From: Pyrinomonadaceae bacterium
GTDB taxonomy: Bacteria > Acidobacteriota > Blastocatellia > Pyrinomonadales > Pyrinomonadaceae
DNA: 64,000 nucleotides
Assembly (NCBI GenBank): GCA_019186825.1
Contig: JABARP010000006.1
Span: forward strand, 62,001 to 126,000
Direction of reading: 5' to 3'
Program-made: the position numbers and the translations under genes
Notes under the pieces: model-generated
The model's database searches: none
Told to the model about the DNA's origin: nothing
The model's input: only the letters and a program-made list of their open reading frames with translations
Shown: in pieces, positions 56,011-64,000 of the stretch
Position numbering within the stretch: the first letter of the stretch is position 1
Layout of the letters: every line of letters starts with the position of its first letter

Positions 56011-56460
56011 TTAGAATCTGCGGATCAGGATGACGCCGCCGATAACGAGCAGAACGCCGATGACGCGGCCGGCGGTCATCGGTTTTACGTCAAGGCCGAG
56101 AAGGCCAAAGTGGTCGTAGAAGAGCGTGATGATCATCTGCCCCGCCACGACGAGCCCGAACGTCAATGCTACGCCGAGGCGCGGCAGCAGAATGATCGTC
56201 GAGGCGACAAAGAAGGCGCCGAGAACGCCGCCTAGCCATGCAGTGGGCGGTGCATTCTTTGCGGACGCGATATTCCCGAGCGGCACGCCGGTCGCGATCG
56301 AATAGATCGTCAACGTTAAAGTTCCGACGGCGAAGGAGAGCAGTGCCGCGAGGATGGAGTTATCGACCGTGACCGCGAGCTTGTTGTTGAGTGCCGTTTG
56401 TGTGGGCAAAACCGCACCTGCTAAAAGGGCAAGGACGATCAGGAAATATAAAGCGGGCAT
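56011..56460 (-). CDS. DMT/YdcZ (DUF606) family membrane protein
   Basis: The 149-residue protein has five hydrophobic segments and the YdcZ pattern (TQTALNNKLAVTV, FFVASTIILLPRLGVALTFG, VIGVLLVIGGVILIRRF). Members are about this size and function as small drug/metabolite transporters, possibly as dimers. It follows the guanine deaminase gene by 13 bases and may share its transcript. Confidence 0.85.
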   Translation of the reverse strand: MPALYFLIVLALLAGAVLPTQTALNNKLAVTVDNSILAALLSFAVGTLTLTIYSIATGVPLGNIASAKNAPPTAWLGGVLGAFFVASTIILLPRLGVALTFGLVVAGQMIITLFYDHFGLLGLDVKPMTAGRVIGVLLVIGGVILIRRF

Positions 56461-56473
56461 ACTTAGAAAATTT

Positions 56474-56950
56474 TTAGTATCTGGTCTTGTCAGATTTGTT
56501 CAGCCACTCGACAAAAAGTTCGCGGCCTTCGCTAGCGAGCAGGCTTGTCAAAGGGATCGTTCGCTCTTCGCGCGGACGGTCGAGTTCCTTGTAGATGAAG
56601 TCATCGTCGAAGCCGCCGAAGGCTGCATCCTCGCGGGTTCCGGCGAAGAAGATGGCATCAGGGCGTGCCCAATAAAGAGCACCGAGGCACATCGGGCACG
56701 GTTCGCACGAAGTGTAAACTTTGCAGCCTGTGAGCTGAAAGCTTGAAAGATTCTTGCACGCGTCGCGGATCGCGACTACCTCGGCGTGAGCCGTTGGGTC
56801 GTTGTCCGATGTTACGCGATTCCAGCCTTCGCCGATGACGCGGCCGTCTTTTACGATCACACAGCCGAACGGCCCGCCGGCGTTCGAATTCATCCCTTTG
56901 CGAGCGAGTTCGAACGCACGCTGCATAAAACTCACATCCTCTGCGCTCAT
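56474..56950 (-). CDS. Nucleoside/guanine deaminase
   Basis: The 158-residue protein has the cytidine-deaminase-fold zinc motif HAE and TSCEPCPMCLGALYWARPDA. Together with FFAGTREDAAFGGFDDDFIY this resembles Bacillus GuaD. It would deaminate guanine to xanthine; a tRNA-adenosine deaminase role is less likely because its FDD region follows GuaD. The start overlaps the cyclotransferase gene by four bases. Confidence 0.87.
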   Translation of the reverse strand: MSAEDVSFMQRAFELARKGMNSNAGGPFGCVIVKDGRVIGEGWNRVTSDNDPTAHAEVVAIRDACKNLSSFQLTGCKVYTSCEPCPMCLGALYWARPDAIFFAGTREDAAFGGFDDDFIYKELDRPREERTIPLTSLLASEGRELFVEWLNKSDKTRY

Positions 56951-57819
56951 TTTGTCTTCGGCTCCGTGATGCGAATTTCGTAAAGATTCTTCCAGTCCTT
57001 GCCTGTAACGAAAATACGGTCGCCCGCGGCGTCATATGCGATGCCGTTCAGAGTGTTTTCGGACTTCGGGTCGTACGGATTGTTGCTCTTTGCCTGGTCG
57101 TTCGGCGAGATGCCGGCGAGGTCGATCCAGCCGACGATCGAGCCTGACTCCGGGTCGATGCGCGCGATGTAGTTCGGCTTGCCGAGGACTTCCGGGTCTT
57201 CGGAATGCCAGATGTTCGCCCAGAGCTCGCCTTTGACCCATTCGAGTTCATTGAGGCGCATCTGCGGTTCGCCGTCATCGCGTTTGACGACGATCATCCG
57301 TTTTGATTTGAAGGTTTCGGGGTCCATCACGCGGATAACGTGCGTACCGTCCGTCATATAAAGAAGAGAGCCGTCAGTCGTCATTCCCCAGCCTTCGCCC
57401 GGATAGTTGAATTCTTTGAGGAGCTTGAAATCCGTCGCGTCGAACTGCCTGCAGAGGCCTTGCTGGTAGGTGAGCTGATAGACCTTGCCGTTCACCTCGG
57501 CGATCCCCTCGCCGAAATCCTCACGCGGCAGATCCCATTTCTGGACAACCTTTCCGGTCTCGAGCTCGACCTTACGGAGGCTCGACTCGCCCTTTTCGCC
57601 CGTACTTTCATAAAGAAAGCCGTCCTTGAAATAAAGGCCTTCGGTGAATGCCTTTGGGTCGTGCGGATAGGCCTTTACGATCTCGTATCCATAGACAGGA
57701 GCCGGGCCGCTAGCTTTCTTTACAGGCGTCGGTGAGGCGGCATTCGTGCCGTTGTTAACGGCGTTGGCAGAACAACCGAATGCAAGGAAACAGGTAATTG
57801 TTATCAGAAAAAGTCGCAT
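56947..57819 (-). CDS. Glutaminyl-peptide cyclotransferase (beta-propeller type), lipoprotein
   Basis: The 290-residue precursor has a lipobox (LAFGCS, Cys at 16). The mature propeller has GLYFKDGFLYESTGEKGESS and LNELEWVKGELWANIWHSED, which match bacterial glutamine cyclotransferases. It converts N-terminal Gln to pyroglutamate on secreted proteins. It overlaps the deaminase gene by four bases. Confidence 0.88.
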   Translation of the reverse strand: MRLFLITITCFLAFGCSANAVNNGTNAASPTPVKKASGPAPVYGYEIVKAYPHDPKAFTEGLYFKDGFLYESTGEKGESSLRKVELETGKVVQKWDLPREDFGEGIAEVNGKVYQLTYQQGLCRQFDATDFKLLKEFNYPGEGWGMTTDGSLLYMTDGTHVIRVMDPETFKSKRMIVVKRDDGEPQMRLNELEWVKGELWANIWHSEDPEVLGKPNYIARIDPESGSIVGWIDLAGISPNDQAKSNNPYDPKSENTLNGIAYDAAGDRIFVTGKDWKNLYEIRITEPKTK

Positions 57820-57825
57820 AAAAGA

Positions 57826-59154
57826 TCACTTCTTAAGGGAACGCTCGATCATGGCCTTAAAGCCTTCTTCGCTGATCTGGCCGATCCGCCGTCCATTGAA
57901 AAAAATGGTTGGCGTGCTGTTGATGTGCAGGGCTTCGCCGTCCGACATATCCTTCTTGATATCGGCAAGCGTCTTGGCCGAATTCATATCGGCATCGAAT
58001 TTTGCGGCGTCGAGGCCGAGGTCTGCAGCGTATTTTTTCAAACTAGCCGTATCGAGCTTGTCCTGATTCTTATAGAGAATATCGATGTATTCGAAGAATT
58101 TGCCCTGAGCGTTCGCCGCCGCTGCCGCACGTGCCGCAAGCAGGGAATTATCGTGTACGGATTCGAGCGGAAAATTACGTACTACGAGACGGACCTTGCC
58201 GGGAAATGGGGCGATCGCTGCCTTTAGGATCGGATGCGTTGCCGAACACGCCGAGCATTGAAAGTCGCTGAACATTACGACCGTAACGGGTGCGTTCGCG
58301 GGGCCTTCGGCAGGAGCTCCATCTACGGAAACAGGTTCGACCGGCGGTTCGGGTGCTTTGTACTGCAGGACGACGCCATATTTGGCCGTCATACGCTTGC
58401 CGAATTCTGCATTCAAACGCGCGTGTTCCTCATCGCTGAAATCGACCATCTTGTTGGTGATCTCGCGTGCGATTATCGCGCTTGTGTCAACGCCGGTCGC
58501 CTTTGCTTCGTCGGAAACAAGCGTGTTGAAGATCGTCTCGTCCAGGTCGGCAAGGATATCGTCAGCGAGCTTTGCCTGCGCTTCGTAAAGGTCATAGGCC
58601 GTGTATTTATCAAATTCGGCGCGCGTGATCTTATCGGTTCCGACCGTTGCAAGTACGTCCGCCGGGACGGCGTTCGCGGCGTTCACGTCCTTTCCTTTTA
58701 CTACCTTGTACTTGGTTTGGAGCGTGGTTACGAGTTTTGCGACCGCTTCCTGGTATTTCTTGCTGTTCAGATAGTCGATGATCGACTGACGAGCTTTTTC
58801 AAGCGGAACGTCGCCGATGGCTTCCTTATTTGCGTCATAAGTGGCCTTTATTTCGGCGTCGGTCGGTGCAGGGATCGTTGTCTTTTGATCAGCGATCAAG
58901 CGGCCGATGGTAATTCCTTTTGTAGCAGCCTCAAGCGCGAGCACACGCGATGCGACCATTTCGTTAAGGAGCTCTGTGCGAAATTTATTAAGGTCAGCAG
59001 GAGCACCGGCGACTTCGGCCTGAACTTCGGCAGAAAGGTCCGCGACCGTGAACTTGTGTCCTTTCGCCGTAGCGAGAACGTCGGTCGGCTTTTGCGCCGG
59101 TACGGCCGACACGGCAAAGAGAAGAATGGAGATAAAAATTGCGAGTTTCGTCAT
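57826..59154 (-). CDS. Fusion of duplicated SurA-N-like region and DsbA-like thioredoxin domain
   Basis: The 442-residue precursor has a signal peptide (ISILLFAVSAVPAQ). Two similar helical regions begin DVLATAKGHKFTVADLSAEV (about residue 26) and DVLATVGTDKITRAEFDKYT (about 167), suggesting an internal duplication. The C-terminal 170 residues are a DsbA/DsbG-like domain with active-site CSAC (C300, C303) and cis-Pro in NSTPTIFFNG. It is a likely periplasmic disulfide oxidoreductase with chaperone-like arms. The start MTKLAIF is used because the signal peptide begins there. Confidence 0.83.
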   Translation of the reverse strand: MTKLAIFISILLFAVSAVPAQKPTDVLATAKGHKFTVADLSAEVQAEVAGAPADLNKFRTELLNEMVASRVLALEAATKGITIGRLIADQKTTIPAPTDAEIKATYDANKEAIGDVPLEKARQSIIDYLNSKKYQEAVAKLVTTLQTKYKVVKGKDVNAANAVPADVLATVGTDKITRAEFDKYTAYDLYEAQAKLADDILADLDETIFNTLVSDEAKATGVDTSAIIAREITNKMVDFSDEEHARLNAEFGKRMTAKYGVVLQYKAPEPPVEPVSVDGAPAEGPANAPVTVVMFSDFQCSACSATHPILKAAIAPFPGKVRLVVRNFPLESVHDNSLLAARAAAAANAQGKFFEYIDILYKNQDKLDTASLKKYAADLGLDAAKFDADMNSAKTLADIKKDMSDGEALHINSTPTIFFNGRRIGQISEEGFKAMIERSLKK

Positions 59155-59225
59155 TTTACAGCTCAAAGTAGTACGCTTGAATCTTAACAAACCTTTCGAC
59201 TCTACTCGAACGCCTTAGGTTGTAT

Positions 59226-59819
59226 ATGCTCATCCCGCGAAAATTCTACGCACGCCAGGATACCGCAAAGATCGCACGCGAATTGCTTGGCAAACTGCTC
59301 GTCGTGCCGTCCTCAGGCCGTCGTGTTTCGGGAATGATCGTCGAAACGGAGGCATATTTGGGCGAGATCGACCGAGCGGCACACAGCTATGGCGGGCGGC
59401 GCACAAAACGTAACGAGGTGATGTACGGCGAGGCGGGATTCGCCTATGTTTTCTTTGTTTACGGAATGTATAACCAGTTCAACTGCGTTACCGGACGGCC
59501 GGGGACGCCGCACGCAATTCTTATCCGAGGGATCGAGCCGGTCGAAGGCATCGAGATAATGCAGGAACGACGTCCGAAAGCGAAAAAGCTCAAGGATCTT
59601 ACGTCCGGGCCCGGAAAACTTTGCATTGCGCTGGGCATCGACCGAACGCTGAACGGCGAAGACCTGCTTGGGACGAAGGTTTTTATTGAGAGATACAAGA
59701 CGATTCCAGCAGGCGAACTCGCTTCGGGTAAGCGGATCGGGATCGATTACGCAGGCGAAGATGCCGAGCTTCCGCTACGCTTTTGGGTCGCAAACAACCC
59801 GTTTGTGAGCAGAGCATAG
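59226..59819 (+). CDS. DNA-3-methyladenine glycosylase (AAG/MPG family)
   Basis: The 197-residue protein has LLGKLLVVP, VETEAYLGEIDRAAHSYGGR and NEVMYGEAGFAYVFFVYGMY, the AAG family motifs, with the catalytic Glu in VETEAY. It removes alkylated and deaminated purines from DNA in base-excision repair. The ATG is used although a TTG lies six bases earlier. It is monocistronic on the plus strand. Confidence 0.93.
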   Translation: MLIPRKFYARQDTAKIARELLGKLLVVPSSGRRVSGMIVETEAYLGEIDRAAHSYGGRRTKRNEVMYGEAGFAYVFFVYGMYNQFNCVTGRPGTPHAILIRGIEPVEGIEIMQERRPKAKKLKDLTSGPGKLCIALGIDRTLNGEDLLGTKVFIERYKTIPAGELASGKRIGIDYAGEDAELPLRFWVANNPFVSRA

Positions 59820-59901
59820 ATCGAGAAAAGCGATTGGAACGGGAGTCGGCGGGCGTTGCGGCGTTGGATCGCGTGAAATTCAATTCTGAGGTGAAAACTG
59901 G

Positions 59902-59907
59902 TATTTT
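59902..59907 (+). promoter_or_regulatory. -10-like box close to the aminotransferase start
   Basis: TATTTT ends eight bases before the ATG at 59916, with no Shine-Dalgarno visible. The -35 is weak. Confidence 0.35.
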
Positions 59908-59915
59908 ATAGCTTT

Positions 59916-61073
59916 ATGACTCAACCAAGAATGACAAAAATAAGACCCGATATCCGCGCGATCACGCGGCTCGTTCCCAAGAGCGGCAACCTTGTTCAGG
60001 GGCAATCGGAATTGCCGATCGACCCCAGACTCGCAAAAGAAGCAGCCGAGATCATCGCCGCTAGCCAGAATCATTACGGCCCGAGCGAAGGCGATGCGAG
60101 CTTGCGAAAAGCGATCGAAGCGAAGGTAAAAAAATACAACAACGTTGATGTCAGCGCCGACACGACCCCGTTCGAACTGATGGTGACGAACGGGGGTACG
60201 GGAGCTTTGATCGGCATTGCTCAGAGCTATCTTCGGGACAAGGCGGCCCTTGTTTTTGAACCGTATTACCCGTATCACCGACGCATTCTTGAGGACTTTG
60301 GAGCAAAGACGGAAACTTTCGAGCTTGATGAGAACTTGAAGTTCGAAAAAGACGAATTGCTCGCTCTCTGCAAGACATTAAAGGATCGCAAAGAGTTTGC
60401 GCTTCGCGCGATCATCGTGTGTTCGCCCGCAAACCCGAGCGGTAAGGTGATGACGACCGACGAGCTTCAAGCGATCGCGGATGTCGCAAAGGAACTTGAC
60501 CTGCTCGTTATTTCGGACGAGGTCTATGAACACTACGTCACCGGCGAGAATCCGCATATTTCGATCGCGAGCCTGCCGGAGATGTTCGAGCGGACGATCA
60601 CGGTCAATTCTTTTTCTAAGTCCTGGAATATCTCGGGCTGGCGTCTTGGTTATGCATTCGGTAAAGGCGAGCTGCTCGCACCCGTCAACGCGGCGGCAAA
60701 TGTGATCTATGTCTGCCCTGCGACACCGCTGCAGGCGGCTTTGGGCAAGGTTTTGATGGTCGATCCCGGTTATTACCCGCGGCTGCGGGAGAAGTTCGAT
60801 GCGAAACGCCGCGAGTTCGCCGCAGGATTGACGGATCTGGGCTTTCAGATCTACGACTCTGGCTCGGCGTTCTATCTTTGGGCACGCATTCCTGAGGGCA
60901 ACTCCGACGCGATCGCATTCAACGAAATGCTGATGCGCGATGCCGGTGTCGGGATGACGCCCGGTTCAGCATTTGCCGATTCAGATCGCTGGGATCCTTA
61001 CGTCCGCATCTGTATCGCCCGTGAGGATGACATTCTCGCCGGAGCAATGGAGAAACTCCGCAGCATTCTTTAG
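59916..61073 (+). CDS. Class I/II aminotransferase
   Basis: The 385-residue protein is a fold-type I PLP enzyme. VCSPANPSGKVMTTDELQAI, ISDEVYEHY and the PLP lysine in NSFSKSWNISGWRLGY are all present. It transfers amino groups between an amino acid and a keto acid; aspartate- or aromatic-type specificity cannot be resolved. The next gene starts five bases after its stop, so they are co-transcribed. Confidence 0.92.
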   Translation: MTQPRMTKIRPDIRAITRLVPKSGNLVQGQSELPIDPRLAKEAAEIIAASQNHYGPSEGDASLRKAIEAKVKKYNNVDVSADTTPFELMVTNGGTGALIGIAQSYLRDKAALVFEPYYPYHRRILEDFGAKTETFELDENLKFEKDELLALCKTLKDRKEFALRAIIVCSPANPSGKVMTTDELQAIADVAKELDLLVISDEVYEHYVTGENPHISIASLPEMFERTITVNSFSKSWNISGWRLGYAFGKGELLAPVNAAANVIYVCPATPLQAALGKVLMVDPGYYPRLREKFDAKRREFAAGLTDLGFQIYDSGSAFYLWARIPEGNSDAIAFNEMLMRDAGVGMTPGSAFADSDRWDPYVRICIAREDDILAGAMEKLRSIL

Positions 61074-61077
61074 AAAG

Positions 61078-61671
61078 ATGAAGAATAGATCCGCACTTTT
61101 CCTCGTCGGTGTGATCTTCGCTGCGGCGGTGTCTGCAAGCGGACAGGCACGGACGGCACGCTCAATTAAGGTGATCGACAAGTACGCGGCTTCGATCGAC
61201 AAGACGGTCGATTCGCGGTCGCGTCCCGACATCGTTGCGGCAGATACGGCAGCGATCGATGCAGCAAAACCCGCGTGGAAGATCTTTGATTCGGTCGATG
61301 CACTTGAAAAGGCCGGGACGGAGGACGACACGTACACGATCGCCTATAGCTGGAAGAAAGACGATAAGCTTGTTGCTTCGCGATTCACATACTCGAGTCC
61401 CTCGGGTGATTGGGCCGAATTCGTCTTTCACTATTTTCGTGCGGACGGCAGCCTTGCACGTGTTGATGCCGAGCTTCGAACATTCACGGACGACTGTGTC
61501 ATACGCCAGAGTTTCTATTTCAACAGCTCAGGCAAGAGCCTGAAACGGACACGACGATACTTTGACCTGAACACGGACAAATCGCGAAAGCCGTGTCTTG
61601 GAGCCAATGCACTAAAGTTCGAGTATTTTAAGACTGCGGCCGGGTTGCCGTTTGCCGCCTCGCTAAAGTAG
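61078..61671 (+). CDS. Secreted protein of unknown function
   Basis: The 197-residue protein starts MKNRSALFLVGVIFAAAVSA, a signal peptide cut near SGQA. The mature part (IAYSWKKDDKLVASRFTYSS, CVIRQSFYFNSSGKSLKRTR) appears beta-rich. No family is recognised. It lies five bases after the aminotransferase and 13 before the S46 peptidase gene. A longer overlapping frame exists but lacks a signal peptide. Confidence 0.68.
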   Translation: MKNRSALFLVGVIFAAAVSASGQARTARSIKVIDKYAASIDKTVDSRSRPDIVAADTAAIDAAKPAWKIFDSVDALEKAGTEDDTYTIAYSWKKDDKLVASRFTYSSPSGDWAEFVFHYFRADGSLARVDAELRTFTDDCVIRQSFYFNSSGKSLKRTRRYFDLNTDKSRKPCLGANALKFEYFKTAAGLPFAASLK

Positions 61672-61684
61672 GTAAGGAGACATT

Positions 61685-63733
61685 ATGAAAAAGTTGATCG
61701 CGATCTTTCAGGTAGCCCTCATCGCGTTTTTGCCGATTGTTTCGCTTGCGGACGAAGGAATGTGGACGTTCGATAATCCGCCGCTCGCGCAGTGGAAAGA
61801 ACGATACAATTTCGTACCGCCGGCGGGCTGGCTCGACAAAGTGCGGCTTGCAAGCGTTCGTTTGAATGATGGCGGCTCGGCAAGCTTCGTTTCGCCGAAC
61901 GGACTGATCATCACGAATCAACACGTCGCGAGCGGCCAGCTCTCGAAGATGTCCACAAAGGAAAAGAACTATGTTAAGGACGGCTTCTATGCTCCGACAC
62001 TTGCTGAAGAGGTGAAGGCAACTGACCTCGAGGCCAACGTTCTTGAATCCTTCGAGGATGTTTCGGCAAAGGTGCAGGCCGCGGCATCGAGCGAGGCGAA
62101 AAAGGCCGTGATGGCTGACATCGAAAAGGACTGCGCGGCAAAGACAAAGCTCAAATGCGAGGTCATCTCGTTCTACAGCGGCGGTGAGTACTGGCTCTAT
62201 CGCTTCAAGAAATACACGGACCTGCGGATCGTCTTCGCACCCGAAGAGCAGATCTCGTTCTTTGGCGGCGACTACGACAATTTCACGTATCCGCGATACG
62301 ACCTCGACATCACGTTCCTTCGCGCTTACGAGAACGGCAAGCCGGCGAATACGCCGAATTATTTTAGGTTCTCGGAGACGGGAGCGGTCGACGGCGAGTT
62401 CATCGTCGTACCCGGCAATCCGGGTTCGACCGCACGGCTCCTGACAGTTGCACAGCTTGCGTATCAACGCGACGTAGGGAATCCGCTACTTGAGACAACT
62501 TGGAAAACTCGCCTTAACGCTCTTGAAACATATGCAAAGCAGGGTGACGAGCAGCTGCGACAGGCACACTCAGGAATTCGATCGCTTCGCAATTCGTTGA
62601 AGCGGCTTGCGGGCCAGGAAGAAGGTTTGCTGAATTCGCGGCAGTTCGGGACGAAGGTCGCGGAGGAAAAAGATCTTCGCGATAAGCTCGCGGCAAAGCC
62701 CGATCTTAATAACCAATACGCTCCCGCATGGAGCGACCTTGAGAAGGCATATTCAACGTTGCCCGCGAAGGCTCCTCAGCTCGCGTTCTCGACCATTTCG
62801 GTTGCAAGACTTGGTTCTATCGCATCGCAGATCGTCAGATATACGGAAGAGGTTGCGAAGCCGAATGACGAGCGTTATGACGAATATCGCGATAACCGTC
62901 TGGACTCGCTGAAGTTCAGCCTTCTCTCGAAAGCGCCGATCTATCCAGCGATGGAAGAAGCGATGCTTGTCGCATGGCTGACGAAAGCAAAAGATACGCT
63001 TGGCGTGAACGATCCTTTCATTCGTGCGGCTCTCGGTGATGCAGAAGTTTCCGAGGTCGTCGGACGTGCGGTTCGCGAGACGAAGTTGATCGACCCGGCG
63101 GCTCGAAAGGCCTTGATGGACGGCGGCAAGGCCGCGGTTGCTGCTTCGACGGACCCGATGGTCACGCTTGCACGGCGTATTGAACCCGTCATTCGCGAGC
63201 TTCGCAAATGGAACGACGATAATATCGCTTCGGTCGAGACCAAAGCGGGCGAACGCATCTCGAAAGCTCGATTCGCCGTCTATGGCAAGTCGATCCCGCC
63301 GGACGCTAACTTCAATCTTCGTTTAAGTTACGGCCGTGTAAAAGGGTATGAAGAGGATACGACGCTTGTGCCTTTCCGAACGACGTTCTTCGGTCTGTAC
63401 GATCGCGCGCTGAGCTTTGACGGTGCCGCTCCATTCGACCTGCCGGAGCGTTACAAAGCGAAGATGGGCAAATTCGATATGTCCGCCGCGCTCAATTTCG
63501 TTTACACTGCCGACACGATCGGCGGGAACTCCGGTTCGCCCGTGATCAATGCAAAGGCTGAATTTTGCGGCATCAATTTCGACAGCAACATTCAAAAGCT
63601 TTCGAATAAATATTGGTACGTCGAGGAAAGCGAAGGTGGCCGCGCCGTTGGCGTCCATTCGCAGGGCATTCTCGAAGCGTTGAGAAATATCTACGAGACG
63701 AAGGAGCTGGTCAGCGAACTTACTTCAAAATAG
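61685..63733 (+). CDS. S46 family dipeptidyl-peptidase
   Basis: The 682-residue precursor has a signal peptide to about residue 22. The catalytic His is in ITNQHV (H80), an Asp lies in RYDLDITF, and the Ser is in GGNSGSPV. FFGGDYDNFTYPR and other blocks match DPP7/DPP11 peptidases, which release dipeptides from peptide N-termini in the periplasm. The residue equivalent to the DPP11 Arg and DPP7 Gly specificity position appears to be Ser (FDS after GIN). TAAGGAG lies just before the start. Confidence 0.92.
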   Translation: MKKLIAIFQVALIAFLPIVSLADEGMWTFDNPPLAQWKERYNFVPPAGWLDKVRLASVRLNDGGSASFVSPNGLIITNQHVASGQLSKMSTKEKNYVKDGFYAPTLAEEVKATDLEANVLESFEDVSAKVQAAASSEAKKAVMADIEKDCAAKTKLKCEVISFYSGGEYWLYRFKKYTDLRIVFAPEEQISFFGGDYDNFTYPRYDLDITFLRAYENGKPANTPNYFRFSETGAVDGEFIVVPGNPGSTARLLTVAQLAYQRDVGNPLLETTWKTRLNALETYAKQGDEQLRQAHSGIRSLRNSLKRLAGQEEGLLNSRQFGTKVAEEKDLRDKLAAKPDLNNQYAPAWSDLEKAYSTLPAKAPQLAFSTISVARLGSIASQIVRYTEEVAKPNDERYDEYRDNRLDSLKFSLLSKAPIYPAMEEAMLVAWLTKAKDTLGVNDPFIRAALGDAEVSEVVGRAVRETKLIDPAARKALMDGGKAAVAASTDPMVTLARRIEPVIRELRKWNDDNIASVETKAGERISKARFAVYGKSIPPDANFNLRLSYGRVKGYEEDTTLVPFRTTFFGLYDRALSFDGAAPFDLPERYKAKMGKFDMSAALNFVYTADTIGGNSGSPVINAKAEFCGINFDSNIQKLSNKYWYVEESEGGRAVGVHSQGILEALRNIYETKELVSELTSK

Positions 63734-64000
63734 ATGCACTACCATCTTATCGGGATTTGCGGGACGGCGATGGCGTCGCTTGCGGGAATGCTGCTTGCAC
63801 GCGGGCATAAGGTTACGGGTTCGGATCAGAATGTCTATCCGCCGATGTCAACGCAGCTTGAGGCCCTCGACATCGAGATAATTCGCGGCTATCGTGCAGA
63901 GAATACGGAGGTCAATGCCGACGTGACGATCGTGGGCAATGCGATCTCGCGTGGAAATCCGGAGCTCGAGGCCGTCCTCGACCAGCGTCTAAAATACACT
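63734..64000 (+). CDS. mpl: UDP-N-acetylmuramate:L-Ala-gamma-D-Glu-mDAP ligase, 3' part missing
   Basis: The first 89 residues are present, starting MHYHLIGICGTAMASLAGML, the Mpl N-terminus, followed by GSDQNVYPPMSTQLEALDIE and GNAISRGNPELEAVL, as in E. coli Mpl. It attaches recycled murein tripeptide to UDP-MurNAc. The ATG overlaps nothing but directly follows the S46 peptidase stop. The remaining roughly 360 residues lie to the right of the window. Confidence 0.92.
   Translation, partial: MHYHLIGICGTAMASLAGMLLARGHKVTGSDQNVYPPMSTQLEALDIEIIRGYRAENTEVNADVTIVGNAISRGNPELEAVLDQRLKYT

Overview
The window reads as chromosomal DNA of a Gram-negative, free-living heterotroph, most likely an acidobacterium of the Blastocatellia / Pyrinomonadales type. 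This is an inference from content: FG-GAP/VCBS repeats of the DFDGDGTADLSVFRP kind behind a PD40-like propeller, a DUF4388-DnaJ-TPR protein, many signal-peptide and lipoprotein precursors, a TonB energy transducer, an S46 dipeptidyl-peptidase and Mpl (murein recycling). No rRNA, tRNA, transposase, integrase, phage gene or CRISPR array was seen. Genes are dense, on both strands, with many 4-base ATGA start/stop overlaps.

Layout. 1-740 (minus): truncated DUF421/YetF membrane protein and rpmE. 884-5594 (plus): VOC protein, secreted polysaccharide deacetylase, FAD amine/amino-acid oxidase-like protein, HDAC-like deacetylase, zinc-ribbon protein, PaaG-like enoyl-CoA isomerase. 5716-8290: PepSY membrane protein behind a Fur-box-like palindrome, then an MFS transporter. 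8287-11410 (minus): unknown protein, degenerate HD-GYP protein, DUF4388-DnaJ-TPR protein. 11634-17280 (plus): GNAT, Rieske oxygenase, ligA, a two-gene foreign-looking cassette, glyA. 17277-18888 (minus): two unknown proteins and a lipoprotein. 18974-23116 (plus): zinc alcohol dehydrogenase, HtrA protease, aldehyde dehydrogenase. 23156-28362 (minus): pirin, zinc-ribbon membrane protein, a repeat island, a homocysteine methyltransferase/MTHFR fusion behind a SAM-II-like riboswitch, and a nucleotide-sugar pyrophosphorylase. 28587-32334 (plus): TPR protein, small membrane protein, thiE, thiD. 32335-34798 (minus): porin-like protein and purH. 35141-44087: M61-like peptidase, SH3 lipoprotein, Smr protein, dienelactone hydrolase, DUF6941, acid phosphatase, a frameshifted conserved gene, then a nucleotide-sugar operon (UDP-glucuronate decarboxylase type, epimerase, CarboxypepD_reg protein). 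44177-50967: secreted proteins, MATE pump, PhnB-like VOC with divergent HxlR regulator, a 153-bp tandem repeat island and a SufR-like regulator. 51113-55158: DoxX, DUF488, ald, DUF512. 55133-59154 (minus): TonB, YdcZ, guanine deaminase, glutaminyl cyclase, DsbA-like fusion. 59226-64000 (plus): 3-methyladenine glycosylase, aminotransferase, unknown, S46 peptidase, mpl (cut by the window end).

Regulation is unusually readable. The clearest elements are a SAM-II-like aptamer with a downstream intrinsic terminator, a two-site HxlR operator between divergent genes, a perfect 10-bp-arm dyad carrying the -35 boxes of a SufR-like regulator and a DoxX gene, a Fur-box-like palindrome, and several intrinsic terminators. 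Many genes have a -10-like hexamer only 6-10 bases before the start codon, which suggests that leaderless transcription is common here. Two islands of degenerate hairpin repeats (24.7-25.25 kb and 49.5-50.3 kb) belong to the same dispersed family and end in the same terminal element.
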